Below are positions 50,086 to 58,540 of a stretch of 64,000 nucleotides of DNA, piece after piece. The first letter of the stretch is position 1, and each line of letters starts with the position of its first letter. Below the pieces are notes generated by a model. That model was not told the DNA's origin, ran no database searches, and worked only from the letters and a program-made list of their open reading frames with translations. The stretch spans positions 1,054,001 through 1,118,000 of the forward strand of contig NZ_JACWIJ010000002.1 of assembly GCF_017811175.1 (NCBI RefSeq), read 5' to 3'. Source of the DNA: Melaminivora jejuensis. Lineage in GTDB: Bacteria; Pseudomonadota; Gammaproteobacteria; Burkholderiales; Burkholderiaceae_C. A program made the position numbers and the translations under genes.

Positions 50086-51963
50086 ATGACTGTTTTTACT
50101 GCTCTCGATCGCATTGGTTGCCAGACGCCCGCAGAGGCACTGCTGGTACTACCCAAGGATTATGTCGACAAAACCCACATGTACCGATGCATCAACGCAC
50201 ATCTACCGACCAATCGCCTCATCATGTTCTGCGCTGTTGCTCGCTCTTGGAGAGGTCTCAACAGCCAAGGTCAAGTGACCTACAGCCCATACCCACGCTG
50301 CATTGACCTGATGCTGGATTTTGAAGATACCAAAGGTTTTCGGGTGCGCTTCTTCGGCCTGACTCCTGATGCAGCCAAGATGCTTGTCGATATGCCGCTG
50401 GAGTTTCAGGCCAGTATCAAAGACTACACCGATGGTCAGCGATTTTTACAAAACGCTCAACTTGCTGCATTGAGCGGCAAGATCGAGCCACAGTACGCCG
50501 GCGTGCAAGGTTCTGTCTCGGGCACCAAGATTGAGGCCGCAGTACGGGCTGCGCTGGCGATGCCTGACGCTCTGGATGCAGCAGCGCAGATCCTCATGGA
50601 CAACCCGACCATCGCCCGCTTGCTGCATCAGCACAGCATCACCGCCCGACAACTTATTGTGGATTTGCACCGGCCCAGCTCGTTTGAGCGTGCCGACACC
50701 GCCCTGCGGCTGGCCCGTCACTGCGTCGTCCAAGAGGTACGTGCGCTGGCGCTGCAAGGCAGTGATGCAAGCCGTAGCGAAGTCGTGCCAGCTTTCTACA
50801 ACCTGGATGAGGACTTGCGCGCCCTGGTGCAGGCCCAGCCCGAGACCCTCAGCCATGACCAGCGCCATGCCCTCAACGGCATTCGTAAACTTGTCAACGC
50901 CCAACGCGGCGTGCGCATCCTGCTCAATGGCGACGTGGGCACCGGCAAAACGCTGGTGTTTCTGCTGGCGCTGGCCGCCATCTGTCAGGCCAGTCTCAGA
51001 CGTGTTGCCGTCGTGGTGCCAAGCGATTTGGTAGCACGACAGATTCATGCCCAGGCCGTACGGCGCTTTCCTCACTTGGAGCCTGATCTGGTAATCGCTG
51101 GCACCACACCTTCACCCCACGCACGGATGCTCATTGGCACCCAAGCGCTGTTTACACATGCTGGCGAATTGGATCTGGAGGCTCTGGTAGTCGATGAACA
51201 GCACAAGTTCTCTGTGCAGCAGCGCACTGTGCTCTCCCAAGGCCACACCCATATTATCGAAGCCAGTGCAACGCCGATTCCTCGTTCTCTGGCACTTGCC
51301 CTCTTTGACGGCTGGCAGCAAATTCGCCTCACCAACAGCCCGGTGAGCAAAACCATTCGCTCGTCCATCGCCTCGAATGCCGAGCGCTCAAAGGTCAACC
51401 AGTTGATTCGCACACATATGAGCAATGGGCGCAAAATCATTTTCTTGTACCCCAAGGTCAGCGGTCAGGGCGCGTCCGTAAAGGCTGCCGGTGAGCGACT
51501 GGGACAGCACTTCAAGAACAAGGTGGCCGTGCTGCACGGGCAGATGGCAAGCGAAGCCAAGACTCAGGCGCTCCAGGCATTTGCCAGCGGCGATAAACCC
51601 ATTGTGGTAGCCAGCACTGCGGTGGAAGTCGGCGTGGATGTGCCCGATATTGGGTTGATGGTGGTCTCTGGCGCTGACCGCTTCGGGGTCGCCCAACTGC
51701 ACCAATTGCGCGGGCGGTTGGCCCGTAATGGCGGCAGCGCCGATTTCGTGATGGTGCTCGACAAGCAGCCTTCGCGCCTGACCCAGGAGCGGCTCCAAGC
51801 TGTGTGTGATCACCCAGACGGATTTTCGCTGGCCGAGCGGGACATGGAGATCCGAGGCTTCGGAGATGTGCTGGGTGAGTTTCAGACGGGCAAATCCCTG
51901 GGTACTTTCAAGCTTCCGCGTTTGGAGGTGCAGGACTTTATCCAGTCCAAGCGCCACTTCTAG
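50086..51963 (+). CDS. RecG-like superfamily 2 helicase encoded on the island
   Basis: 625 residues. Motor motifs are complete: Walker A GDVGTGKTLVF, DEQHKF (motif II), SATPIPRSLALAL (III), TAVEVGVDVPDIGLMV (V) and QLHQLRGRLARNG (VI), then the RecG-type helical-hairpin end LAERDMEIRGFGDVLGEFQTG. The N-terminal part (1-230) replaces the standard RecG wedge/OB domain and is not clearly recognisable. RecG remodels stalled forks and D-loops; next to a ColE2-type initiator this one may process replication intermediates of the element. The host presumably has its own recG. Confidence 0.9.
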   Translation: MTVFTALDRIGCQTPAEALLVLPKDYVDKTHMYRCINAHLPTNRLIMFCAVARSWRGLNSQGQVTYSPYPRCIDLMLDFEDTKGFRVRFFGLTPDAAKMLVDMPLEFQASIKDYTDGQRFLQNAQLAALSGKIEPQYAGVQGSVSGTKIEAAVRAALAMPDALDAAAQILMDNPTIARLLHQHSITARQLIVDLHRPSSFERADTALRLARHCVVQEVRALALQGSDASRSEVVPAFYNLDEDLRALVQAQPETLSHDQRHALNGIRKLVNAQRGVRILLNGDVGTGKTLVFLLALAAICQASLRRVAVVVPSDLVARQIHAQAVRRFPHLEPDLVIAGTTPSPHARMLIGTQALFTHAGELDLEALVVDEQHKFSVQQRTVLSQGHTHIIEASATPIPRSLALALFDGWQQIRLTNSPVSKTIRSSIASNAERSKVNQLIRTHMSNGRKIIFLYPKVSGQGASVKAAGERLGQHFKNKVAVLHGQMASEAKTQALQAFASGDKPIVVASTAVEVGVDVPDIGLMVVSGADRFGVAQLHQLRGRLARNGGSADFVMVLDKQPSRLTQERLQAVCDHPDGFSLAERDMEIRGFGDVLGEFQTGKSLGTFKLPRLEVQDFIQSKRHF

Positions 51964-52187
51964 AGAGCCTCTGCATCACTCCATCACCATTGCATGACGG
52001 CCATGGTGGCCGAAGACGCGAGGGGGTCCAAAATGCTGCATCTATCGCTATCTACGTTGAATCATTGAATATTTTGATTCAACTTGAGCATCGGCTCCGC
52101 ATGAGGTATCCAGAGCAGCACGGACTCATGATTTTGGCTATTTTGCGCCTGCCATCGGTTGCGCCACAATTTTTGTGCAAACTCTAG

Positions 52188-53222
52188 ATGTGGATATTTT
52201 TAGAAATGGAAGCATTGATTTCGGCAAGCCGTACCAATTATTTGCAGCAGGCTATGCGATTTTTTAAGGAAACAGCACCTGCACGCCCTTTTTGCAGCGA
52301 TGATCCACGCACTCAGGGTCAATATCAATTGAGGCGATGCGAAGCATTAAAGCGCCGCCATATCCAACCCAACACGCCTAAACTTGTGACGTGGCTTTGT
52401 TTCGACATCGATCGACCCGGCGCTGCCTACGACTGGTACGATCGCAACTTGCCGCCACCCACGTTGACTATCGAGAACCCCCACAATGGTCACGCGCACT
52501 TGGCTTATGCCCTGACCAAACCGATCCCGCGATCCGATATATCGCGTATCAAGCCCTTGCAATACATGGCTGCCGTGTCCGAGGGAATTCGCGCACAGGC
52601 AGGCGCTGACCTGGGGTACTCTGGTGGACTATTGAAAACGCCAGGGCACCCTGCGTGGCACACCGCGTCCTATGCTGGAACCTACAGCTTGGACGATCTG
52701 GCAGACTGGGTAACGCCTGTCAAGCTTGTAGATCTACGTAAGAAGGTCAAAAACAGCGAATATGCGGGCCTGGGTCGCAATTGTCTGTTGTTCGAGCTGC
52801 TGCGTACCTTCGCTTACGCCGCTTGGCGTCACTACCGTCTCGCAGGGTTCGAGACGTTTCAATCTGAGGTAGAACTGAGGGCTATCGATTTGGCAGCCAA
52901 AAGCAGCCCACGCACGCCCTTGTCAACCGCTGAGACCCGCGCCATCGCTCGCAGCGTAGCCAAATGGGTGTGGCGTCATTTTTCCGCTTCGGGGTTCGCG
53001 GCTTACCAGTCGGCAGTGGGCAGGCGTAAGGGCGCAGCCAAACGTGCCGCCGAGCTAGAGCGTGTGCTCCTCATGGCGTCTGAAGGTTATTCGCAGCGTA
53101 GGATCAGTGCTGCTGTCGGTGTTGCCCAAACGACTGTCAGCCACTGGCTCCGAACCCACGCCCAATCGACTGAGCAAAAGCCATATCAGATATACCCTGT
53201 CTGCGCCCCCCAGCCTCTCTGA
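52188..53222 (+). CDS. ColE2-type replication initiator (Replicase/PriCT domains) with C-terminal HTH
   Basis: 344 residues (or 338 from a second ATG). The N-half has the primase-like motif set LCFDIDRPGAAYDWY and ENPHNGHAHLAYALTKPI. A PriCT-type domain follows (YAGLGRNCLLFELLRTFAYA). Then comes a resolvase-like helix-turn-helix, GYSQRRISAAVGVAQTTVSHWL. ColE2-type Rep proteins make a unique primer RNA at an origin just behind their own gene. The 3' end of this gene is duplicated twice downstream, and the most conserved part of those copies is a candidate origin. This marks the segment as plasmid-derived or capable of replicating. Confidence 0.87.
   Translation: MWIFLEMEALISASRTNYLQQAMRFFKETAPARPFCSDDPRTQGQYQLRRCEALKRRHIQPNTPKLVTWLCFDIDRPGAAYDWYDRNLPPPTLTIENPHNGHAHLAYALTKPIPRSDISRIKPLQYMAAVSEGIRAQAGADLGYSGGLLKTPGHPAWHTASYAGTYSLDDLADWVTPVKLVDLRKKVKNSEYAGLGRNCLLFELLRTFAYAAWRHYRLAGFETFQSEVELRAIDLAAKSSPRTPLSTAETRAIARSVAKWVWRHFSASGFAAYQSAVGRRKGAAKRAAELERVLLMASEGYSQRRISAAVGVAQTTVSHWLRTHAQSTEQKPYQIYPVCAPQPL
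53171..53209 (+). promoter_or_regulatory. Candidate replication origin, copy 1 (within the rep 3' end)
   Basis: TGAGCAAAAGCC then ATATCAGATATACCCTG to CTGCGCCCC is identical in the three copies here, at 53442-53480 and at 53865-53903, although neighbouring bases differ. The AAGCC…TATCAGATA pattern recalls the ColE2 origin from memory. Whether Rep binds it is untested. Confidence 0.45.
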
Positions 53223-53319
53223 GGGCCACGGAGTAGTCGGTCGCGTGAAAAATTAGTTTTTTGACGCAGACTGCATTTTTCAGCTCATGTCCATGCATGA
53301 GGGCGGCGGCTGCGCCACC

Positions 53320-53340
53320 GACCGGCCAAATTTGGCCGGT
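53320..53340. repeat. Palindrome ACCGGCCAAATTTGGCCGGT, copy 2
   Basis: Closes the native rep 3' region and opens module X. It is followed by GCTCTGCCAACCAGGG, exactly as copy 4 is. Confidence 0.9.
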
Positions 53341-53591
53341 GCTCTGCCAACCAGGGCTTCCTGATGGCATCCATCGGTGCTGCCGTCGGCGTCCTCCAAA
53401 CAACTGTCGGCCACTGGCTCCGAACCTACGCCCAACCAACTGAGCAAAAGCCATATCAGATATACCCTGTCTGCGCCCCCCAGCCTCTCTGAGGGCCCCA
53501 GAGTAGTCGGTCGTGCGAAAAAATTCGTTTTTTTGACGCAAACTGCATTTTTCAGCTCATGCCCATGCATGAGGGCGGCGGCTGCGCCACC

Positions 53592-53613
53592 GACCGGCCA
53601 AATTTGGCCGGTC
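53592..53613. repeat. Palindrome ACCGGCCAAATTTGGCCGGT, copy 3
   Basis: Right end of module X, followed by AAAAGATG, as copy 5 is. Confidence 0.9.
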
Positions 53614-53743
53614 AAAAGATGCCGGGAAAGAGGTGTCTTTGGATGCCGAAACTGATTCTGAACGCCAAAAACACCCACCCAAGTCCGAGCGCAGTTCGAT
53701 AGCTGCTCGCGTCGAGTGCTTCGGCTGCTGCTTGGGTCGGGAC

Positions 53744-53764
53744 GACCGGCCAAATTTGGCCGGT
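53744..53764. repeat. Palindrome ACCGGCCAAATTTGGCCGGT, copy 4
   Basis: Left end of module Y, with the same right-hand flank as copy 2. Confidence 0.9.
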
Positions 53765-54013
53765 GCTCTGCCAACCAGGGCTTCCTGATGGCATCCATCG
53801 GTGCTGCCGTCGGCGTCCCTCCAAACGACTGTCGGCCACTAGCCCGAACCCATGCCCAACCGACTGAGCAAAAGCCATATCAGATATACCCTGTCTGCGC
53901 CCCCAGCCTTTCTGAGGGCCCCGGAGTAGTCGGTCGCGTGAAAAATTAGTTTTTTGACGCAGCTTGGACTTTTTTCGCTCATGTCCATGCATGAGGGCGG
54001 CGGCTGCGCCACC

Positions 54014-54035
54014 GACCGGCCAAATTTGGCCGGTC
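54014..54035. repeat. Palindrome ACCGGCCAAATTTGGCCGGT, copy 5
   Basis: Right end of module Y. It is followed directly by the AAAAGATGA…TCATCTTTT stem-loop (54036-54063). Confidence 0.9.
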
Positions 54036-54251
54036 AAAAGATGATGAAAAGACCTCATCTTTTGAAAATTTTACGGAAATTCGCCGTCTAAATAACCAAT
54101 GATAGTTATGAACCGAAATTTGATGCCAATAGGCATATTTTGGGTGCTTGACCAGGAGGCAGGCTCTGCGCAGTGGTGAGCCCTCTTGATACATCAAACG
54201 CGAGCAGCCTTGTGATCGGAGAGGCGAGGTGATCGCCCCGTGCTGACGAGC

Positions 54252-54273
54252 GACCGGCCAAATTTGGCCGGTC
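54252..54273. repeat. Palindrome ACCGGCCAAATTTGGCCGGT, copy 6
   Basis: Stand-alone copy, followed by GAAAGACGC and, after 7 bases, GCGTC, which can form a second small stem. Confidence 0.9.
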
Positions 54274-54425
54274 GAAAGACGCACGCCAAGCGTCATTTTT
54301 CGTTTGCTTTGACTTTCATCAATCCAGACGTTCTTCGAGCGTGCCATGGCAATCAACGTGGCGGATGAGCCAGCTGTTGCAAGAGCGCTCCTGTCCGCTG
54401 GAGTGGTTGGAGCCTTCGTCTGAGC

Positions 54426-54447
54426 GACCGGCCAAATTTGGCCGGTC
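54426..54447. repeat. Palindrome ACCGGCCAAATTTGGCCGGT, copy 7
   Basis: Right-most copy, about 195 bases before the IS3 element. Preceded by GC, followed by TAAGATCC. Confidence 0.9.
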
Positions 54448-54704
54448 TAAGATCCATCCACTTGGACAAGGACAGAGAGCTATCGCTGATCCTCCTTGGT
54501 ACGTAAGTACACGGCTCTGCGCCCTCCCCGCGCCAAGCCTCGACACGCCGCAGACCCAAAGCGCTACCACGATCGGCATCGGAGATCTGAAGACGGGTAG
54601 AGGTAGCAAAGGATCGGCATCCTGCCCTCATAGCTGCCACATGGTAATCCCCCCGCAAAACCAGAGCACTGAGAAGTAGAAGTTTTCGAAGGAAAATTTC
54701 TACC

Positions 54705-54971
54705 ATGAAGAAGTCTCGATTCACCGACAGCCAGATCATTGATGCACTCAAGCGCGTGGAGGCTGGTCTCGCCGTGCCCGAGCTGTGCCGCGAGATGGGC
54801 GTCAGCACAGCCACGTTCTACAAGTGGCGCTCGAAGTTCGGCGGCATGGATGCCTCGCTGATGGCGCGCATGAAGGAGCTGGAGGAGGAGAACCGCCGGC
54901 TACGCAAGATGTACGTCGAAGAAAAGCTCAAGGCCGAAGTGGTCTCGGAGGCGCTCGCAAAAAAGTGGTGA
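54705..54971 (+). CDS. IS3-family OrfA (helix-turn-helix, leucine zipper)
   Basis: 88 residues. HTH_Tnp_1-type start [20 protein letters not shown], recognition helix [15 protein letters not shown], then a heptad zipper ([19 protein letters not shown]). It supplies the DNA-binding part of the OrfAB fusion transposase. The A6G slippery heptamer for -1 frameshifting is at 54959-54965, just before the stop. Confidence 0.94.
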   Translation: MKKSRFTDSQIIDALKRVEAGLAVPELCREMGVSTATFYKWRSKFGGMDASLMARMKELEEENRRLRKMYVEEKLKAEVVSEALAKKW

Positions 54972-55005
54972 AGCCATCTCGCCGCCGCGAGATGGCTCAA
55001 AGGGC

Positions 55006-55791
55006 GTGCTGGAACGAGGCATGTCGATCCGTGCCGCATGTTTGGCGTTCCAGATCAGCCAGGCTTGCTACCGATACGAAGCCAAGCATCAGGCCGAGAA
55101 CGATGAGATCGCCGACTGGCTGCTGCGCCTGACGGACAACAACCGCAACTGGGGCTTCGGGCTGTGCTTCCTGTACCTGCGCAACGTCAGAGGCTTTGCC
55201 TGGAACCACAAGCGCGTGTACCGAATCTACAGGGAGCTGGAGTTGAACCTGCGCATCAAACCACGCAAGCGCCTGGTGCGAGAGAAGCCCCAGCCGCTAT
55301 CGGTACCAGAGGCCATCAATCAGGTATGGTCGATGGACTTCATGCATGACCAGTTGGAGGATGGCAGAAGCTTCAGGCTGCTCAACATCATCGATGACTT
55401 CAACCGCGAAGCACTGGGCATCGAGGTCGACTTCTCGCTGCCCACGCTGCGGGTGATCCGCACGCTCACACAGGTCATTGCCTGGCGTGGCAAGCCGCAG
55501 GTCATTCGCTGCGACAACGGGCCGGAGTACATCAGCGCAGCCATCGCGGCGTGGGCCGAGTCATGGGGCATTCGTTTCGAGCACATCGAACCAGGCAAGC
55601 CCCAACAGAACGCCTACGTCGAACGCTTCAACCGGACGGTACGCTACGAGTGGCTCTCGCAGTACCATTGGTCTGATCTTGATGAGGTCAGGCTGCATGC
55701 CACCCAATGGATGTGGATGTACAACCATGAACGCCCAAACATGGCCTTGGGCGGCATCACCCCCAAGCAGCGGTTGGCCATGGCCGCTTAG
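55006..55791 (+). CDS. IS3-family OrfB (DDE integrase core), 5' part frameshifted
   Basis: 261 residues from the GTG/LERG start. The catalytic DDE is seen in [21 protein letters not shown] and [15 protein letters not shown]. In relatives OrfB follows the -1 frame as [16 protein letters not shown] and then [12 protein letters not shown]. Here the -1 frame leaves the OrfB frame at about 55001-55006 (one base missing in AAAGGGCGTG), so the fusion cannot form as sequenced. Either the IS is dead or a C was missed. Confidence 0.88.
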   Translation: MLERGMSIRAACLAFQISQACYRYEAKHQAENDEIADWLLRLTDNNRNWGFGLCFLYLRNVRGFAWNHKRVYRIYRELELNLRIKPRKRLVREKPQPLSVPEAINQVWSMDFMHDQLEDGRSFRLLNIIDDFNREALGIEVDFSLPTLRVIRTLTQVIAWRGKPQVIRCDNGPEYISAAIAAWAESWGIRFEHIEPGKPQQNAYVERFNRTVRYEWLSQYHWSDLDEVRLHATQWMWMYNHERPNMALGGITPKQRLAMAA

Positions 55792-56016
55792 CTCTACTTC
55801 TCGGAGCGGTGGTTTATGGGGGATTACCAGGTGTTCGACAGGCGCGCTAGCATGAGCGCGGCAGATTTATGCAGAGGTTCCTTAGCCGCTCTAAATCTGT
55901 GTCGCCCGTTTCGGACGCTGCACTCTGCACCGATGTGGTATTCGTGTAACTTACGCGTTGTAAATCCTATTGTTATAAACTAGAATTTCCACTTCTAATG
56001 GAACAGGTAACAAGTG

Positions 56017-56505
56017 ATGAAAAAATTGGTGTTTTTGGCTTGCGCTTTTTTTATTGGCTGTGGTGAAAGAACGCCGGAGGTGCCATTATTTGTTGAACTT
56101 AATTCTGACCAGATACAAGCGCTACCGGCAGGGGAGAGGGTCTGTTACAAAATTGCCGCCACTGTAAACGGCGTTTTCCCAAGCAGTCCAACCCAATGTT
56201 CTCCAATTAAAACAGCGTCAGGGGCAATGTTTAAAGAGAGTTTTTCTTTTTATTTAAAAACCTCTACCAAACAAGTTTCCGAATGGAATAAGTGGGCTTG
56301 TCTATCTGCGGGAAAGGTAATGGCTGATGGTGTAGATGTTGGTATGGATAAAATTTTCTTAAAGAGTCATCCTTCGAATAAGCGAGCAGCTGAAATAAGC
56401 GCCTATGTTTGTAGGAATTTGCAGGAAAAGGCTTCTCTTGGGGAAATAAATGGATCAGAAGTCTTAAAAGAATTTAATCGCTATTCGACCCTGAAGGATA
56501 TGTAA
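56017..56505 (+). CDS. Small predicted lipoprotein
   Basis: 162 residues. MKKLVFLACAFFIGCGERTP is a lipoprotein signal with lipobox FIGC. The mature protein has four more Cys (VCYK, TQCSP, WACLS, YVCRN), probably two disulfides. The GTG 3 bases upstream is less likely as a start. The gene is clearly more A+T-rich than the core. No family is recognised. Export plus paired Cys plus foreign composition resemble periplasmic immunity or inhibitor proteins, but that is only a guess. Confidence 0.7.
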   Translation: MKKLVFLACAFFIGCGERTPEVPLFVELNSDQIQALPAGERVCYKIAATVNGVFPSSPTQCSPIKTASGAMFKESFSFYLKTSTKQVSEWNKWACLSAGKVMADGVDVGMDKIFLKSHPSNKRAAEISAYVCRNLQEKASLGEINGSEVLKEFNRYSTLKDM

Positions 56506-56561
56506 GTAATTTCTTGTTTTTGGAAATGCCTTGATGGTTTTTTTGGTCAGAGATGATGCTA

Positions 56562-56885
56562 GAAAACCTGTGCACAAAGCACCTTGAGCTGTGCTGATGC
56601 GACGTTGAAAGGGTTCGGGTTCATCTTTGGCCGAATGCGCAGGCGATTTCAGCCCATGCAGATCGCTTTTGCGGCCCTGTGGCCGCACAGCAGGCGCACT
56701 CATGCCTGCACTGCACCCAACTGGCGTCGCACCATCCACAGATTGGACAGGGCAAACAGCGTGTGCAGTTGCGCCGTGTTCTTGGCCAGGCCCCGGTAGC
56801 GCACCTTGACGTGGCCCCACTGCCTCTTGATGACTTGAAACGGATGCTCGACCTTGGCCCAGACCGCCGCCCACGCCATGAAAGC
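56562..56885 (-). pseudogene. IS5-family transposase C-terminal fragment
   Basis: The reverse strand reads [20 protein letters not shown] and then [33 protein letters not shown] and stop: the conserved C-terminal end of IS5 transposases with the catalytic Glu region just lost or at the edge. The right boundary is near 56562 (GAAAACCTGTGCACAAAGCA). The upstream part is replaced by IS3 sequence. Confidence 0.85.
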
Positions 56886-57323
56886 CCGGCTGGGAACTCT
56901 GGCCCCTGATCGGTGCAGATGGCCAGTGGGTAGCCTCAAAACTGCGCGGTCTAGTCCAGCAAGCGCACGCTGTACTCGCTGCCCGTGCCGTGGTCCACCG
57001 TGATGCCCACGCACTCCCGGCTGAAGTCTTTGACCACCGTCAAGCGCTTGATGACTTGATGCGCCGGCCATTGGCCAGCGCGCCCATTATGAAGTCCGCG
57101 CTCCAGGTATTATTGGCATGGCGGCTACTCACCAAGGCAAGGGCGGACGCTCGCCTGTGGGATGCTTGATCTTGCAGCGCTTGCACACTGACAGATTGGC
57201 CAGCTTGTACAGACACCACACTCGCTTGTGATTCACTTAACGGCCTTCCAGAGCCAACAGGTCATAGATGCGCCGGTAGCCAAAGCGCCCCGCTTATGCG
57301 CCTGACCTGTCCCCATCCACCAC
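56886..57323 (-). pseudogene. IS3-family orfB remnant with several stops, joined to the IS5 fragment
   Basis: Pieces in different frames match IS407-group Orf[76 protein letters not shown] and [10 protein letters not shown], separated by stops and indels. The join to the IS5 fragment falls at [10 protein letters not shown]. It is an old IS graveyard, later the target of the ISAs1 copy. Confidence 0.85.
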
Positions 57324-57333
57324 GGTCGAGGTC

Positions 57334-58540
57334 CAGGGCGATCGCATCTAAATTTTGAGCCAATCTTGATGCAAAGTGCAGGCTCCTAAAGCCAACCGGA
57401 TGCGACCTTGAGCCTGCTGCAACTGCTCCAACAAATTCCCGATCCCCGTGTGCAGCGCACCCGCCGCCATGAGCTCATCGACTTGCTGGCTATCGCCCTG
57501 TGCGCTACTGTCGCCGGAGCAGACAACTGGATCGAGACGGTGGAGTTTGCCCAGGCCCACCAGGCCTGGCTGCAACGCTTTTTGCGCCTGCCCTGCGGCA
57601 TTGCCTCACACGACACCTTCGCGCGGGTCTTTCGCCGCCTGGATCCGCAGGCACTCGAACAGGTCTTGCAGCAATGGCTCAAGGGTATGTCTGCGAGCGC
57701 CTCGGGCCATGTGGCCATCGATGGCAAGAGCGTGCGCAGCGCCCACCGCAAGGGCAAGGGTGCGCACCACAGTTTGCATTTGGTCAGCGCCTGGGCATCT
57801 GAGCAGCGCTTGCTGCTGGGCCAGCGCAAGGTCGATGGCAAGAGCAACGAGATCACGGCCATTCCTGAGTTGCTCAAGTTGTTGGACATTGGTGGGTGCA
57901 CCATCACCATCGATGCCATGGGCTGCCAAAAAGCCATTGCCAAGCAAATCGCCGACCAAGGCGCCCACTACGTGCTCAGCCTCAAGGGCAATCAGCGGCA
58001 CATGTTCAACGTGTGCAAGAAACACTTTGAAAGCGCTGAAGCTGACAGGGGCCAGCAAACGTTCAGTGACTCAGACAAAGGCCACGGGCGCATCGAGACG
58101 CGCAAGTACCAGGTGTCGGCACTGCCGCCGGCGCTGCAGCGTGCGGCCCAGCACTGGCCCCAGCTGCAAAGCGTGGTGCGCGTGGTGCGCACGCGCCAAC
58201 TGCCAGGCCAAGAGCGAGTCGGCGAACAAACCAGCTACTACCTCAGCAGCCTGAGCGCACACACCAGCGCCCAGCAAATGGCGCAATACATCCGGGGGCA
58301 CTGGAGCGTGGAAAACCAGCTGCACTGGAGCCTGGATGTGGGCATGGGCGACGACAGCGGTCTGAGTCAGAAAGACCACGCTGCGCACAACCAGGCGCTG
58401 CTCAGGCGCATGGCCCAGCAGATGCTGCAAGCCGACACCAGCGTGAAGGCCGGACTCAAGGCCAAGCGCAAACGCGCGGGCTGGGACTTGACCTACTTGG
58501 AGCGGGTCATGGAGCTATGCATTTAGATGCGATCGCCCTG
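57334..58540 (+). mobile_element. ISAs1-family insertion sequence, copy 2 (1207 bp), with perfect target duplication
   Basis: The same ends as copy 1 (CAGGGCGATCGCATCTAAA). Both sides carry GGTCGAGGTC (57324-57333 and 58541-58550), a perfect 10-bp target duplication, so this copy arrived by simple transposition. It is oriented opposite to copy 1. Confidence 0.97.
57408..58526 (+). CDS. ISAs1-family DDE transposase (copy 2)
   Basis: 372 residues, intact, differing from copy 1 at only a few positions. The same catalytic set (VAIDGKSVRS, ITIDAMGCQK, HWSVENQLHWSLDVG). The start is non-ATG (TTG/GTG) just inside the IS end. The two copies are far enough apart and similar enough to recombine, which would invert the ~36 kb between them. 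Confidence 0.95.
   Translation: MSLLQLLQQIPDPRVQRTRRHELIDLLAIALCATVAGADNWIETVEFAQAHQAWLQRFLRLPCGIASHDTFARVFRRLDPQALEQVLQQWLKGMSASASGHVAIDGKSVRSAHRKGKGAHHSLHLVSAWASEQRLLLGQRKVDGKSNEITAIPELLKLLDIGGCTITIDAMGCQKAIAKQIADQGAHYVLSLKGNQRHMFNVCKKHFESAEADRGQQTFSDSDKGHGRIETRKYQVSALPPALQRAAQHWPQLQSVVRVVRTRQLPGQERVGEQTSYYLSSLSAHTSAQQMAQYIRGHWSVENQLHWSLDVGMGDDSGLSQKDHAAHNQALLRRMAQQMLQADTSVKAGLKAKRKRAGWDLTYLERVMELCI

Larger units (their letters stand above)
53320..53613 (+). repeat. Module X: palindrome-bounded copy of the rep 3' end
   Basis: From palindrome 2 to palindrome 3. After 30-odd bases of unique lead (GCTCTGCCAACCAGGG…) it encodes a remnant of the rep HTH (IGAAVGVLQTTVGHWL), then the candidate origin core (53442-53480), stop, and the tail GCATGAGGGCGGCGGCTGCG. 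It has no start and no complete domain. Confidence 0.85.
53744..54035 (+). repeat. Module Y: second palindrome-bounded copy of the rep 3' end
   Basis: From palindrome 4 to palindrome 5, nearly the same length and order as module X, with small indels that break the HTH frame (IGAAVGVPPNDCRPLA). The origin-like core at 53865-53903 is unchanged. So coding capacity has decayed while the 39-base core and the end palindromes are kept. Confidence 0.85.
53223..54641. other. 1.4-kb palindrome/rep-end repeat array, no genes
   Basis: No credible protein gene. The stretch is built from six palindromes (copies 2-7), two ~290-bp modules (53320-53613 and 53744-54035) and unrelated spacers. An extra stem-loop AAAAGATGA/TCATCTTTT stands at 54036-54063. 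It ends at the IS3 left terminus. Confidence 0.75.
54642..55829 (+). mobile_element. IS3-family insertion sequence (1188 bp)
   Basis: The ends TGGTAATCCCCC (54642-54653) and GGGGGATTACCA (to 55829) are inverted repeats, and the similarity continues through …GAGAAGTAGA on both sides. They begin TG and end CA as usual for the family. It contains orfA and orfB. The flanking bases (…ccaca and ggtg…) show no clear 3-4 bp target duplication. Confidence 0.93.

Noticed and set aside
53137..54679. Several 60-150 residue frames containing DRPNLAGR or TGQIWPV
   Set aside because: These residues are the palindrome read in different frames. The frames have no start signals or conserved domains and differ between copies, so they are not genes.
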